64,000 nt of DNA from Siphonodentalium dalli (GCA_032622095.1 CP136065.1:112135195-112199194); one strand, 5' to 3'. Positions 24,083 to 35,294 are shown, numbered from the stretch's first letter. The notes: a model not told the origin generated them from the letters alone. Numbers and translations are program-made.

Positions 24083-24571
24083 TTATATTTATTATTAAAT
24101 ATATTAGTAGAATAGAACATTGATAATAGAATAGTGTTTGTTTTATTTATGTTATTGCTTCAAAAATGTTTTAGATTTGTTTCAACCTGACTTAATAAAA
24201 CAAAAAATATATTGTCAATCTATAAAACTGAAGGTCACTATTTTAATTTATTATTTGTATCTTATTTGTATCTTATATATTTCTATGAATATTTATTGTT
24301 AATAAAGTCAATAAAGTGATGGTTATTATGGGCATTCACAGTCAAGATGCAATAAAGTGATTGTTACTCATGGCATTCACAGTGAAGGTGTGAGTTTGTT
24401 TTGAAAGCGATTGTTGTTTTAATCAGTTGGTCCATTTGATCTTGTGATCTAATCTTTGTCAGCTTACTTGTGTTCACTTGTAACAACTGACCAGTCATCA
24501 GCAGTGTATTTAACAGTAAAGACAACATATGGACAGCTACAATGTATATAGAGGCCAATTTACTGTCATAC

Positions 24572-25345
24572 ATGTCTTCTGAACCTGATGTAACGTGTAT
24601 TTCGTGTGGCGATGTGGTTAGACCAAGACAAGAGGCCTTGAATTGTGATGTATGTTCTTATCTTTCTTGCAGAATGCTACTAGTCAACAACCAGTTGAGA
24701 TAAGTTCTATTCAACATACTCTGCATGGGGATATCAGCCAACATCCTGAGATCAGAGAACCCCTGGAGAGCACACGGCAATCTATTGATGGGTTCCATGT
24801 TGCTAACAGTCTCGACGACAGCCTTGGAGACCCATTTGACGTGACGAGGGACGTTAGATGCCGAGAACCTGAACCAGTTGAAGACTCCATCTTAGACGGT
24901 ACCATAACCAGGGATGACATCAAGGCGAACTTACCACTTCGCGAAAACAAACAGATATTTAATGCTGTACAGACATATATTATGAAAACAAAAAGATTTC
25001 CATGATCTGTATGGGTAACAAATTGCTTTGGATTCCGGCCGCGTTATGCGGCAGCACGATGTTCCCCATTATATATGTAGTACTAAATGTCTTCCGATAA
25101 CGATTATTTTGTAAGTTACTTACTTGTCACTATCCTGTATATACGTGAAATGATTCTACATGAAGAATGCAGTGAACCCCATTGAAATAGGAAATGGCTA
25201 TTGCGATTGACCCCCTCCCATGGAGCCTGACGCATGCATATTACTACGAGCATAATTTTCATCACGCAGCAACTAAATTATTGAAAACTCTGCCCCTCCA
25301 CTTTCTCACTCTCTCTCTCATTCTCTCTCTCTTTCTCGCTCTATC

Positions 25346-25384
<39 letters not shown>

Positions 25385-25928
25385 CCTGCTATCCCTAACA
25401 CTATCTTCCCGCTGTTTCCATCCCCAACTCAAACTTAGTTACTTTTCTTTTAAAAAACATTATTTATATCCTTTCCCGTCTGATCGATACCCCTCCCTCA
25501 CTTATTGAGGAAGGGGCATGTCGCCAAAGAGGAGAAGACTTCATATAAGCCCTCGGGCTTGTTGTCTGATCCTCATTTCCATACATTTATCTCTTATATG
25601 TTATATATTTATGTCACTTGTGTATTATGTGTATTATGTTTGGATTTGGAAATAAAAATATGTTTACACTAACTTACCGCTGTATCTCCTCCTGACTCTG
25701 TTGTATCAAGAAGCCAAAGAGATTCCGACAACAATTAATATGGTGAGTGAAGGAAAGTTGACGCGTCGCCAGAAGAAGAACACCATGGTAATGCAGGGGA
25801 AAATCTTCAGCCTATGGGACAAATACGACACCAAAGAGGTCTCAACCAGTCAACTTCTCAGAGAATGCGCTCAGTTATTCGCACCAGTTCCAGAACCAGA
25901 CATGCGTGTATTGCGTGACAGAGAGTAA
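24572..25928 (+). pseudogene. Transposon gene split by a LINE; unknown product
   Basis: The gene starts at ATG 24572 with VTCISCGDVVRPRQEALNCD, a Cys-pair motif followed by VVRPRQEAL as in zinc-binding domains I associate with FLYWCH/MULE-linked invertebrate proteins. After CD comes a 23-base stretch, 24650-24672, with GTATGT at its start and TTTCTTGCAG at its end. If it is removed, the frame continues at NATSQQPVEISS up to 24935. There a LINE (24936-25670) with target duplication AACTTACC breaks it. Past the second AACTTACC the same frame resumes (LLLTLLYQEAKEIPTT) and runs to TAA at 25926-25928, with AATAAA at 26097. The pre-insertion protein would be about 196 residues. Without splicing the frame reads CDVCSYLSC and stops soon after. 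No catalytic domain is recognised, and the copy is now disrupted. Confidence 0.55.
24936..25670 (+). mobile_element. 5'-truncated LINE (same family as 35295-37275)
   Basis: It holds the final codons of the LINE ORF (NKQIFNAVQTYIMKTKRF, stop TGA at 25003) and a 3' UTR with a long CT tract near 25305-25380, a CAAAGAGGAGAAGACTTCAT segment, the AAGCCCTCGGGCTT hairpin, AATAAA and the end TTTACACT. The reverse-complement copy at 35295-36005 matches nearly throughout. It is flanked by the perfect 8-bp duplication AACTTACC (24928-24935, 25671-25678). The LSLSLSL-rich ORF at 25194-25508 is only the CT tract. Confidence 0.9.
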
Positions 25929-26139
25929 ATACAGCATACCAGTATGGGTATATACATGCAGATACAGTGCTACAGCCTCCATCGTGCTACACAGAACTGC
26001 AAAACCAGCAGACTTGTATAGTGTTTTTACTGTTTTGTTTTATGTTATTTATCTAAAATGTTAACATTTCATTTGTTTTTAACTTTCTCATGACTTAATA
26101 AAAATTGATTTTAATGAAATGATTAATAATATATCTGAA

Positions 26140-26260
26140 GGTCCCAGTTAGCCAAGGTCCCAGTTAGCCAAGGTCCCAGTTAGCGCCAGAAGGTCCCAGT
26201 TAGCCAAGGTCCCAGTTAGCCTGACTTGAGGTCCCAGTTAGCCAAGGTCCCAGTTAGCTG
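26140..26260 (-). repeat. Right array: seven ~16-bp repeats, inverted
   Basis: GGTCCCAGTTAGCCAA, the reverse complement of the left-array unit, is repeated seven times. Two units carry short insertions (GCCAGAA, CTGACTTGA). Confidence 0.9.
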
Positions 26261-26440
26261 GATACCGAACAGAGAGAACATTCAACATTCGTGTGAAGTT
26301 GGCACAACATTCAACATTCGTTCAACATTCAATTTTTCTTGTACATATGTTTTTTTTAACGTGAATGGATTAAGTGGGTCGTATATATAGCACCCCTATC
26401 AAAATTGGAATATTCGATACCGGTACTCATTTTCCGGGAG

Positions 26441-27059
26441 AGAGAGAGAGAGCATAGGTTGTGAGTCGTCATATATGGTATACATGTGCCAATTTGTGCA
26501 GTATAGCATAATTTAAATGGTATATGTGCATGGCTATATAATAGCTATAATATATATTTAGCTATAATATATGGCTGCCAAGTGAGAATCAAAGTAAGCT
26601 AATAACACCAATCCCATAAGTCTAAGCTTACTGTAGACTCGTACCTATACACAAATATATATATCCATCCCCCGGAAAGTCCGTGGGTTCCGTGAGGTTT
26701 CAGCAGCTTTGTGAGTGTACCGGTACGTGGTACCGGTATATGGCGAGCGCCAACTCATCGCTGTGTATCAAGCATATTGCTACATCAGTTATCACTTACT
26801 CCATTGACAGAAACCACAGGCCTTCCAAGGGATCGATAACAGAATAAATAAAATAACTAGTAACAAATAGAAAAAATGAAAACACCCCTGAAATACAGCA
26901 TTTGATTTCCACACAGCAGTCACACCTCAACCTAAAAACAATATATATTCAAGGCTAAGAACAAGTTCAGTAGTACGGTATATAAAATCAAAGTCTTCCT
27001 CATCTACAACAAGCTATGCTTTTGTGTCGACATGTTGTCGTTTCTGTGATATGCTTTAT
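26441..27059. other. Intergenic, no gene seen
   Basis: The stretch holds a short GA microsatellite (26440), TATA-rich sequence (26530-26580) and several CCGGTA motifs. Nothing coding is recognised. Confidence 0.5.
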
Positions 27060-29830
27060 ATCAAACTAGCAGGGTTACCCGGCGTTGCACAGGTTAATGT
27101 ATGCTGTGGATATTTGTTGGGAATAGAGAATGCTCTTGCTTAAAGTGTTATACGTTTTCTCATAAATTGTATATTCAAATAGCATCACAAAACATGATTA
27201 TTACAGTCATGGAATATAAGTAGTGGCTCACCTTGTCAATTGTCATTCTGTTTATCGCGATTAATCCGTTCCACCAATAATGAAGTATTTATTTATTTAC
27301 AACTGCGTATACATTAGACGTTATAATATGATACATGAACATCATATACACATTAGTTCGATAAAAGATGATAATTGGGTTTTACATATTGAGATGTATC
27401 AATCAATCTAGTGGGTTGGACTAAGATCTCGAGGACACGTGGCTATTATATATCCATGAAGATACAGATGTTTCAAAGAAATTTCCAGGTGCTCCTCTGT
27501 TCATGGTGCTATATATTGGCTAAATATTCGTAGTTTAAACGAAATGTTGCTGTGCAAATATATCAGCTACATGTGCCAGGCACAGAGCGAGATTTTGAGT
27601 TGTTTATGTTAGTCGATGAGTCTGTTCTAAAACCCTTGTCAGATGTCAGTATTGATAGGATCCTGAAAAGTCTTGTGCTACTAACTGCATTTTCTTGTAT
27701 ATCAGAAGAAACTATATTTGACTGCACAATGTGACCACTATTTTTGAACAGGCCTACCATATCTCTTGACAAATTGTAACTTTTTGTGGAAACTGTATTG
27801 AATGGAACAGACTAAATTTTTTTATTATATCCATGCAATCCTCTGACGGTTCGAGGTCTCTCAGTTTGCACGAATATATGTATCTCTTCAATAGAATGAT
27901 AAATATACGTTTAATGCTTCTTCTAGTTATCTCTTTTTGCTAGCTCATTGTGTGAATGCCTTGATTGCCATTCCCATATAGATATGACTGTTAAGAAGAT
28001 ATAATTGTTCAAGTGACTTATGTGGGTCATCATATGTCGGGATTGTGAAATGTGAACGCCCAACTACTTAAAATGATATGGAGATGGCCTGGTGACTGTA
28101 TATAACTTATATGTGGATATCGGCGAATAGCAATCTTATCAATGATAGTGCATACCCGCTCGCCATCCGTGACGCAAACGACACCAAATGTGATTTAATT
28201 CATGGTATATCATTAGAGAAAAACGTGTATGAATTTGGTGGAATTTAGTTTATTAAATCAATTGTTGATGCAACGCTGACTCGAACAACGCCATATTGCG
28301 AAGGTGATTATGTATTCGTTTGGTGGAAATCGGCGACAAAACTATTTCACCATATTTTTTTAATTTCCCCTCCCACCAACAGCGTCATTTTAGAAAATTT
28401 TAACCCACACCATTACCTTCCTTGTAAAAAGTTACCCCTCTTAGAACGCCTTGGTGCCATCTCGATTGTACCGTGTGAAGTTATATATAGAACGCACACA
28501 GACAGACAAAAAGACAGACAGACAGCACGATTTTATTTCTTGTATCATTTGAGAAGAACGTGTCTGAATTTGATGGTAATTGGTACTAAAAATATTTTGT
28601 ATCAGTTTTGGTGACCATCCCGTCCCTATTTCGGACTCAAGCTGCACACACTAAGACTCATTAGAGATTAGAGATGCATATATATGAAATTGGTGAAAAT
28701 TGGCGAGTATACAAATTCGTATCAAATTTAAGGTCCCGATATCTCTCACCCATAGGGCACCAATTTGGTGTATCTAAACCACACGATAAGATTCCTCGTA
28801 TCACGGAGAAGAATATGTATCAATCTGGTGGAAATCGGCACAAAACATATCGATATAATTTCTTGTGTCCCTCTCATCTCTATACACCACTGACTCGAAT
28901 GGCCCCACTTGTGACAACCTTAAACCACACGATTACACTCCTGATATCATGGAGATGATTGTTTATAAGTTTGGTGATAATCGGCGACTAAACATTTTTT
29001 TTAATCAAATTTGGTGCCAATCCCTCCCCTCTCCATCTCTCACCCAAACAGCACCACTATGGCGTCTTTAAATCACGATTAGATTCCTCGTATCATGGAT
29101 AAGAACGTGTATCAATTTGGTGGAAATTGGCGCTAAAAAATTGTGCATCAATTTTGGTGCCCCTGTCCCTTTCAATGCAACCCTGACTCGAATGAGGCCA
29201 CACCATCAGACTCCTCATACCATGGGGATGATTTTGTATAAGTGTGGTGGCAATCGGCGACTTATTATCAAATTTAGTGCCCACCCCCTCCCAATCTCTC
29301 GTCCAAAAACAACAATTTAGCGTTGTTAAATCGCACAATTAGATTCCTTGTATCATGAAGAAGAATATATATCAATTTGGTGGAAATCGGCGCTAAAATT
29401 AGTTTTATCAATTTTGGTGCCCCTCTCCCCTTCCGTTCATCCCTGACTCAAACGACGCCACTTTTGACATATTTAAACCACACCGTTGGATTCTTCATAT
29501 CATGGGGATGATTATATGTAAGTTTCGTGGCAATCGGCGACAGAAAAAAATCTGCCCCCCCCCTTCCGGGCACCCCTGACGCGAACGGCGCGACTTTTGC
29601 CATATTTAAACCACGCCATTAGATTCCTCATATTATGGGGTTGATTATATATAAGTTTGGTGGCAATCGGCGACAAAGTTTTTTTCTGCCCCTCCCCCTT
29701 TTCTGCCCCTGACAACAACGGCGTCACTTTATAAAATTCTAACCCCGACCATTATCTTTCTCGTGAAAAGCTACTCCTAGTAGACCCCTTTGGCATCATC
29801 TAGATGGTCCCCTGTGAATTTCTATAGAAC

Positions 29831-29865
<35 letters not shown>

Positions 29866-29890
29866 TTCGCAAATATAGATATAGATAAAC
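27060..29890 (+). repeat. Long microsatellite-tailed repeat element
   Basis: The head at 27066, ACTAGCAGGGTTACCCGGCG, matches the heads at 16817 and 17652. The tail is an ACAGACAG microsatellite at 29830-29863 followed by ATATAGATATAGATA. From about 28130 to 29830 it is a tandem array of diverged ~140-bp units with two alternating forms (ATCAATTTGGTGGAAATCGG and TATAAGTTTGGTGGCAATCG), each with AACCACACGATTAGATTCCT and GACTCGAACGACGCCAC. An internal CAGACAGACA stretch near 28500 may mark a shorter nested member. ORFs at 27552 and 28674-29338 show no motif and are taken as chance. Confidence 0.65.
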
Positions 29891-30108
29891 TACCGGTATA
29901 TTGAACTTGAAGTTGAATCAATCCTGGGGGCATTGTTTCCCTGAAACGTTTTGACCTGCAGTTGGTACGAACTTCATCAGTACGTTATTTATCACGTAAT
30001 ATTTGCATGACCTTCACCTTTCGCAAACTTATCAAGGATAAAATCAACTGCGCGGAAACTATCAAATACTCCCTTTTATTAAATGGATCACACTTAATTT
30101 AAGACAAA

Positions 30109-30186
30109 ATGAGGAGTCGTAGTAATTCAGGAGTCCGTCTCGATTATTTTCACCGCGTTGTGGAAAAAACTATCCTCAAGTATCAG
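30109..30186 (+). CDS. PHKA: PHKA exon 1 (start codon)
   Basis: This exon starts the alpha regulatory subunit of phosphorylase b kinase, the (alpha beta gamma delta)4 cytosolic complex that activates glycogen phosphorylase in glycogen breakdown. The alpha subunit restrains the catalytic gamma subunit and is itself a phosphorylation target. The 26 codons MRSRSNSGVRLDYF...TILKYQ match the conserved alpha N-terminus MRSRSNSGVRLD. The match begins at the ATG, which fixes the start, and the alpha-type opening separates it from the beta subunit. The exon ends in phase 0 at gtgaga and joins [13 protein letters not shown] at 52029. The eight exons in the window give about 288 residues of the N-terminal glucoamylase-like (GH15-like) domain. 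The rest of the gene, which is over 1,200 residues in other animals, lies beyond 64000. No clear TATA box was seen upstream. Confidence 0.93.
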
Positions 30187-30682
30187 GTGAGAAATGCGAT
30201 GATCATGAAAATTTGCCAATGACAAACAAAATTACAAATGTTCAAGAATTTCTGAAGCGGTTGCCTGTTACCACAGTCCTACTCCTAGGAATCACTGTCC
30301 ATGTAATATTAAATTTGATTAAAATATAACAAATAGATCTAGATATATTACCTCTACTATACAGATATAAGTATTTATATTAATATAATAACTAACTATA
30401 AATTAGTATAATATATTGATTTAATATTATTAAATAATATTTTATTCAACTAACAGTGATTCCTACTCCTAGGGACTGTGCTGTTACGTATATAATTATA
30501 AAATAGTAATTTGTTTCAACATTTCTTGCAATTCTTTATTGAAAATGTCCAGGTTATACACAGGCTCACAGCAGTAATTGTGACTGCATCCCCGTCACCC
30601 TCAGTGTCCCCCATGCACACAAGTTCAAATATCTCCCTCTCTCTAGACTCTACCTATGTCTTCGATAACTTCTGTGTAAGTA

Positions 30683-30811
30683 CAGTAATGCCCTAAGTAA
30701 TCGACTGAGAGCTTTCCGATGAATGGCAACAAGCCATATTTCCAACTAAATCCTGAAAAGTTACCCATAATTCTGCTGTAGTTAAAGAGTCGATTACTTA
30801 GGGCATTACTG
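30683..30811. mobile_element. mariner-type MITE, 129 bp
   Basis: Inverted ends CAGTAATGCCCTAAGTAATC and its complement, each flanked by TA (30681-30682, 30812-30813), as expected of Tc1/mariner integration. No ORF. A second copy is at 52624-52770. Confidence 0.85.
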
Positions 30812-30813
30812 TA

Positions 30814-31690
30814 CATGCCTATTGCCGCTGTTTCGCCAATTAATGCAAAGCACGTGATCTGCCGAAATATGTAGTGGCGGCTTGTGAGTCGCGATCTAGA
30901 TTAGCTTTACTTCATGCAATTTTGCACAATTACTGTCACATCGTGTATGAAGTTTACTCTAACTTTGCGGAAACATCAACAATTATAATAGTAAGGGCAT
31001 GTTTACAACTACAGTCTACTAGTACATTCGGGACAAATGAGAATATGAGAGCATGACTATTCATTGTTGTATATAAAGTAAAACAGTGTAAAACATGGAG
31101 CACTGACAGTTTATAACTGTCTTCAGAAGTCATCATAAATTTCGTGGGAAGGGAGGGAAGGGATCAACAGAGTATATAGTCATTTCTCAACTGTTTCAAC
31201 TGAGTAAAATATGGTTGATTTACTTTCAAGTCTCATGCTGTGACCTGTTTTGCTGACATGGGCCCATAATCCATACTGGCCTTTGGCAGCCAGTATAGAC
31301 CACGGGGGCATGTCAGTGTGATCTGTGGTATCAATGTCAATCTACCATCAATCAATATTTGGTAGGAAAAAGGAGCTTTTGTGATGTATGTTAATAATTT
31401 GTAATGTTTACATGGATAGTTGGAGATAATAATTTGATTGGTTTTCATTCAGCTTTCAAGCTTCAAATTAAATCAAGTTAAATTAAACAATACGAATTAT
31501 CCAAATTGAGTTTCAGCAGTGGAGACACTGGGCTAGAGAGCCTAGATTGATGCTCACAAGGAAAATGATAGCATGACAGAGAATAAAAATTTCCCTCTCT
31601 ATTCAAGTATCTATTTACTGCTATAAATCAGTCTTGTGTCAATATAGATCATTTATGAAAGATTTTAGATGAACATTTGTCAATGAAAAA
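30814..31690. other. PHKA intron 1, no feature recognised
   Basis: Unique-looking AT-rich sequence. Short ORFs on both strands (30874-31056, 30954-31136, 31233-31448) show no motif. Confidence 0.45.
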
Positions 31691-32023
31691 AACTTTTTAG
31701 ATATTTTGTTTATCTTTCATCAGTTTCTATTTGTTGCTTACATTCACATGGTAGTTGATTCCAGAGACATCTAACTCCAGTGCACTCTTAGCTTTGGTAT
31801 TTCTTTTGAATTTACAATACCGGTACAGGTTTCCTTCTGCTTTGAACCTTGTATTGTGGTTATGAATTTCATGTATATTGGTTAATAGGGCAGATCTATA
31901 ATGATTTCGGGAGTTTCTTTTTGTGGAATTCATGTAATTTTTTTTACTAATTGCATATTCCCAATGTCCTCCAGCAGTAGCAAATTATTCTCCTTGTAAA
32001 TTTCTTGTATGCTTCTTTTGTTA

Positions 32024-34149
32024 GGCCAAAGAAAAAAAATACTATGTTTCCACACATCGACCGACCCTAAAAATTACCGGCGACCTTAAACTGTTTATTG
32101 ATATTTTGAGAAAAAGTCAATTTTTTTTTTTTTTTTTTACTGTTTTTACCAGCAATACTCATAAATATTGATGATCATTAGTGTGCAAAACACATGGTTT
32201 CTAACATATCCCTATGCAAAAATGACAGCTGTCTCAAAAGTTTAAACCCCAGGCATGTGATGGGTTGTGGATTGATGGGCTTGAGTTTTGCAATTTTAAT
32301 TTCCTGAGAAATGCCTTGTTTTCTTTATGTCTTGTTTGGGACTTATGGACCATAGGAACACTATCAACAGACATGGTTGGTGTGTATCTGTATATATACA
32401 TGTATAGAGGTTATCACCACACATGTTAGGGGTATAGCTACTGTTTCCAAAGAAACAGGCATGCTAGGTTGCGTGTACTGGCTACCTCCAGACAATGGGA
32501 TGTAGTCGTCACAATACAAGTAACAGTATAATGGTGGTATTATGGGTAAAATTCTTATAAAAAGTTAGTGACATCAATTTTGTACCAAGTTTATAGCCAA
32601 AATCATGAAAATGCGGTACAGTGAAACCTCTCCAAACCGGACCCTATACAATCCGAATCCCTCTCCATTCAGAACGAATTGTTCGGTCCCGAATTTACCC
32701 AAGTGCATTGTCACTAATGATTACCTCTGTAATCCGAAACCTCTGTACTCCGAACATCGGACGGCTTTTCTAGTCCACAAGTGAATGAATACATTAATTT
32801 TTACCTCCGAAATCCGAACGCGGAAAGCGAAACCAACCGAACGAACGCATGTGCGGTAGATTGACATACTTGATGCTGAGCTCTTGCTGGTATATACGAG
32901 GGATCCGTTATAAGCTTAGATGTCTGGTTAATTAAAACTGTTTTGGTGACAATACAAACCATCGTGACTGAACCAATGATGCACAGCCTAATAACAATAA
33001 ATAAGAAAACTGCATTTCCAATTATGTATAATACTTTCTGATTTAATATGTAAAATACCCGAACCAGATACAGTGTTTATCTCAATGTTTTGACAACATC
33101 CCCATTGTTCACTAATTGGCAGCTGAATTATAACTCAAGTGATTTTATTTGATAATTAGCAACCACTATACAAAGTGACATTAAACTCTATTCATCAGTA
33201 CTGTATTCACATTTTACTTAGCCAATACAGCCTCAAAGGAATCGCTGCTCAGTTTATCTTATCACCAGCAGTAACTATGCAGTGTTACATCACGAGGACA
33301 TGTCACGCTCTGCTTGATTTCCGTATTGTATCTACAGTACCGATCAACACAATGTGGCGTTAATTCAAAAGTTGCGCAGTTGGTGTGAACTTTTTATCAC
33401 ACTTTGCCATGAGTTGGGCTGACACTAGTGACCCAACTTTTAGGATTAATGGAGATCTTTTGTGACATAATTATGGGCACAATGATTAATGTAAAGATAG
33501 CAGTTAATCCAATTGTTTACTAGCAAGCACCAACAGACATTCCCATTACGTTGTCAATGGACATCACTTAGGTAATTTTTCTGCCTCCAGTTTTCAATGT
33601 ACACTATTAAGGGCTCATTTAGGGAAGAGTTGTTTATTAGTAAACACATGCAGGTATAATTTAGGTGCATTTTATTATAGCCATGTGTTATCTATTGTTA
33701 TTTATATTTTATTTTGTACTTTATTGAATAAAGTTAATTAATCAACAATGATTGGTTGTACTTCGAAAACTCATAGTAACGACGTCAATACATTCCGATC
33801 GTAGTGCGATTTTCTATAAACCGAACACCTCTCTAAACCGAACAGAAGGGCCGGTCCGAAGGGTGTTCTGTTTGTAGAGGTTTAACTGTATGTGAATAAT
33901 AAAACACACACTTAAGCATGAAGTAAGTTTGATATTTTATCAATCTTAATGTATATTTCCACTGTGTTGTTCAAGTAATACTTTCCCCGCAACACGATTT
34001 GGGATTTTATGTCACTTCGGTCGAGGTAGTTCAATATTTCTGCAGCTGGATAAAAAATATTTTAAAAAATGGTAAAAATAAATTCCTTACCTACCTACCC
34101 TAATTTTTTCACTCCGTTAGTGGAAACATACAATCTATTTTTTTTGGCC
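32024..34149. mobile_element. Harbinger-like element carrying a pogo-like insertion
   Basis: The left end GGCCAAAGAAAAAAAATACT pairs with the right end, the complement of GGCCAAAAAAAATAGATTGT. Both are followed inward by ATGTTTCCAC. It is flanked by TTA at 32021-32023 and 34150-34152. Three-base TTA/TAA duplications with GGCC-type ends fit PIF/Harbinger elements. Its own sequence is about 850 bp after removing the insertion at 32619-33888. No transposase frame, so non-autonomous. It sits inside a LINE. Confidence 0.7.
32619..33888. mobile_element. pogo/Tigger-like non-autonomous element, 1.27 kb
   Basis: The left end CAGTGAAACCTCTCCAAACC pairs with the complement of the right end, CAGTTAAACCTCTACAAAC. 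The insert is flanked by TA (32617-32618, 33889-33890). CAGT..AACCTC ends and TA targets are typical of pogo-type Tc1/mariner elements. Variants of ACCTCTnnAANCCGAA recur inside both ends. No transposase frame was found. Confidence 0.75.
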
Positions 34150-34790
34150 TTACAAGACAGCGTTGTCATAGATCTATTCTGTAATTTGTCAATCTATTCA
34201 AGGTTTTTTATTTTGTTAAGCACCAAATGGCATTACAATAAGTGAGATGTGGAATAATGAGTACGGCATAGAGGGTCTTCAGAGTATCCCTCCAGGGTAT
34301 AAATTCACTGACATTTTTCAAGACACCTAGATTTCTAGATTTTTTTTTTGGAATTGTGTCCACATGCATATCCCAGGATAATGTTTCTTCTCTGTGAATT
34401 CTTCTAGGAATTTTGTGTTACTAACCCTGGGTATCTGTTTGTCATTTGTTTGCAAGGAACCTTTATTAATTATTTCAAGCTCTTTGTTAACCACCTGGTA
34501 TAACTTATTATTATCTTTGTCAGAATATAATGCATTTGTGTCATCAGGAAATAGTATTCGTTTTAGTTCATTGCAGACTTTGGTAGATCGTTCATATATA
34601 CAAAGAAGAGGAGGGGGTGCAATATTGAACCCTGGGTACATTAGTTTGATGAGACATATGGCCCTCGAAATGTACTGATTGTTTTCTGTTTGTCAGGCAG
34701 CTATGAAAACAATTCAGTGCAACCCCACGACAAGTTTGTTCAACAATCTAAGAATACTCCAACAGTATGTTTTTTATGCAGGGCTGTTGA

Positions 34791-35294
34791 AATGAAACAT
34801 GACAAATCCACTATCAATATGCTGATAATTATGACTAAATTAAATTAATTGTGGTACAGCTGACGATAATTTATCTTCATGATTAGGATTTGTAATATTA
34901 ATAATTTAATTGATTTGAATTTGGAGTGTCCTGATTGGTTGATACACAGTTACTGGACATACAGTCCAAAAAATAAGGTTTTAATCAAACAAACATACCT
35001 CACATAAATGCACTAAACTCAAAACACCGGACATATGTCACCTGTTTCCTATAAATAACATACTTCTCTACAACTCTGCAGTGATAAAATCATTCAGGAC
35101 ACCAAATTTCTGTAACTGTACACCATGGAGTGAGTATGCTGAATCAACGATATTCTGTGAGTGGGTTATGGAACTTATGGGCATTGCTTCACAAATAGCT
35201 GGATTGAAGCTCATTTTCCATTTCTCCTCCCATTCTTCCAGTAATCTGATGTCCTTTTTCAGTTCTTCAGCATCTTCTGGTGTATGTATCAATT
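34791..35294. other. PHKA intron 1, possible coding relic on minus strand
   Basis: The minus strand, 35292-35068, is open for 74 codons with EDAEELKKDIRLLEEWEEKW and KMSFNPAICEA. This resembles the LINE segment ...L..DL..L..W...W.M.FN..KC that precedes the reverse-transcriptase thumb. So it is probably another LINE fragment, into which the LINE at 35295 inserted. No other feature here. Confidence 0.5.

Larger units (their letters stand above)
23960..26266. mobile_element. Transposon bounded by inverted short-repeat arrays
   Basis: The element starts GAATGTCAGCTAACTGGGAC and ends with the complement of GGTATCCAGCTAACTGGGAC. Both ends run inward as arrays of seven GCTAACTGGGACC units, head-out in opposite orientation. 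It is flanked by GAACAGAG at 23952-23959 and 26267-26274, a perfect 8-bp duplication if these are the true edges. One gene lies inside (24572-25928) with its own AATAAA at 26097. The N-terminal CISCGDVVRPRQEALNCD motif of that gene resembles a zinc-binding segment found in transposase-linked proteins of invertebrates, which with the 8-bp duplication and long structured ends suggests a Mutator-like (MULE) derivative. No transposase core is present, so it was probably mobilised in trans. A LINE later inserted at 24936. Confidence 0.65.
31690..34790 (-). mobile_element. LINE fragment, interrupted by nested DNA transposons
   Basis: On the minus strand 34790-34150 holds broken reverse-transcriptase pieces in three frames: QKTISTFRG near the Q.V...G region, CIYE..., LFPDDTNALYSDKDN (an FADDT box altered to FPDDT), and LKTLYAVLIIPHLTYCN. 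Beyond an insertion (32024-34149) the C-terminal part continues at 32020-31727 with IHEIHNHNTRFKAEGNLYRY. Joining the flanks at the TTA target gives LSCNKRSIQEIYKENN in one open frame, which supports the insertion model. The domain order resembles CR1/L2/RTE-like LINEs; I cannot settle the clade. Several frameshifts and missing pieces make it dead. End points are approximate. Confidence 0.7.

Noticed and set aside
24652-25005. Single 117-codon gene ending in KTKRFP
   Set aside because: Its last ~23 codons belong to a LINE inserted at 24936; the original gene continues at 25679.
25194-25508. ORF rich in Leu-Ser repeats, as if a membrane protein
   Set aside because: It is the translation of a CT microsatellite in a LINE 3' UTR; the same tract occurs as GA at 35583.
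23966-26260. Short regularly repeated units that might suggest a CRISPR array
   Set aside because: Units are directly adjacent without unique spacers, in an animal genome, and form mirrored transposon ends.
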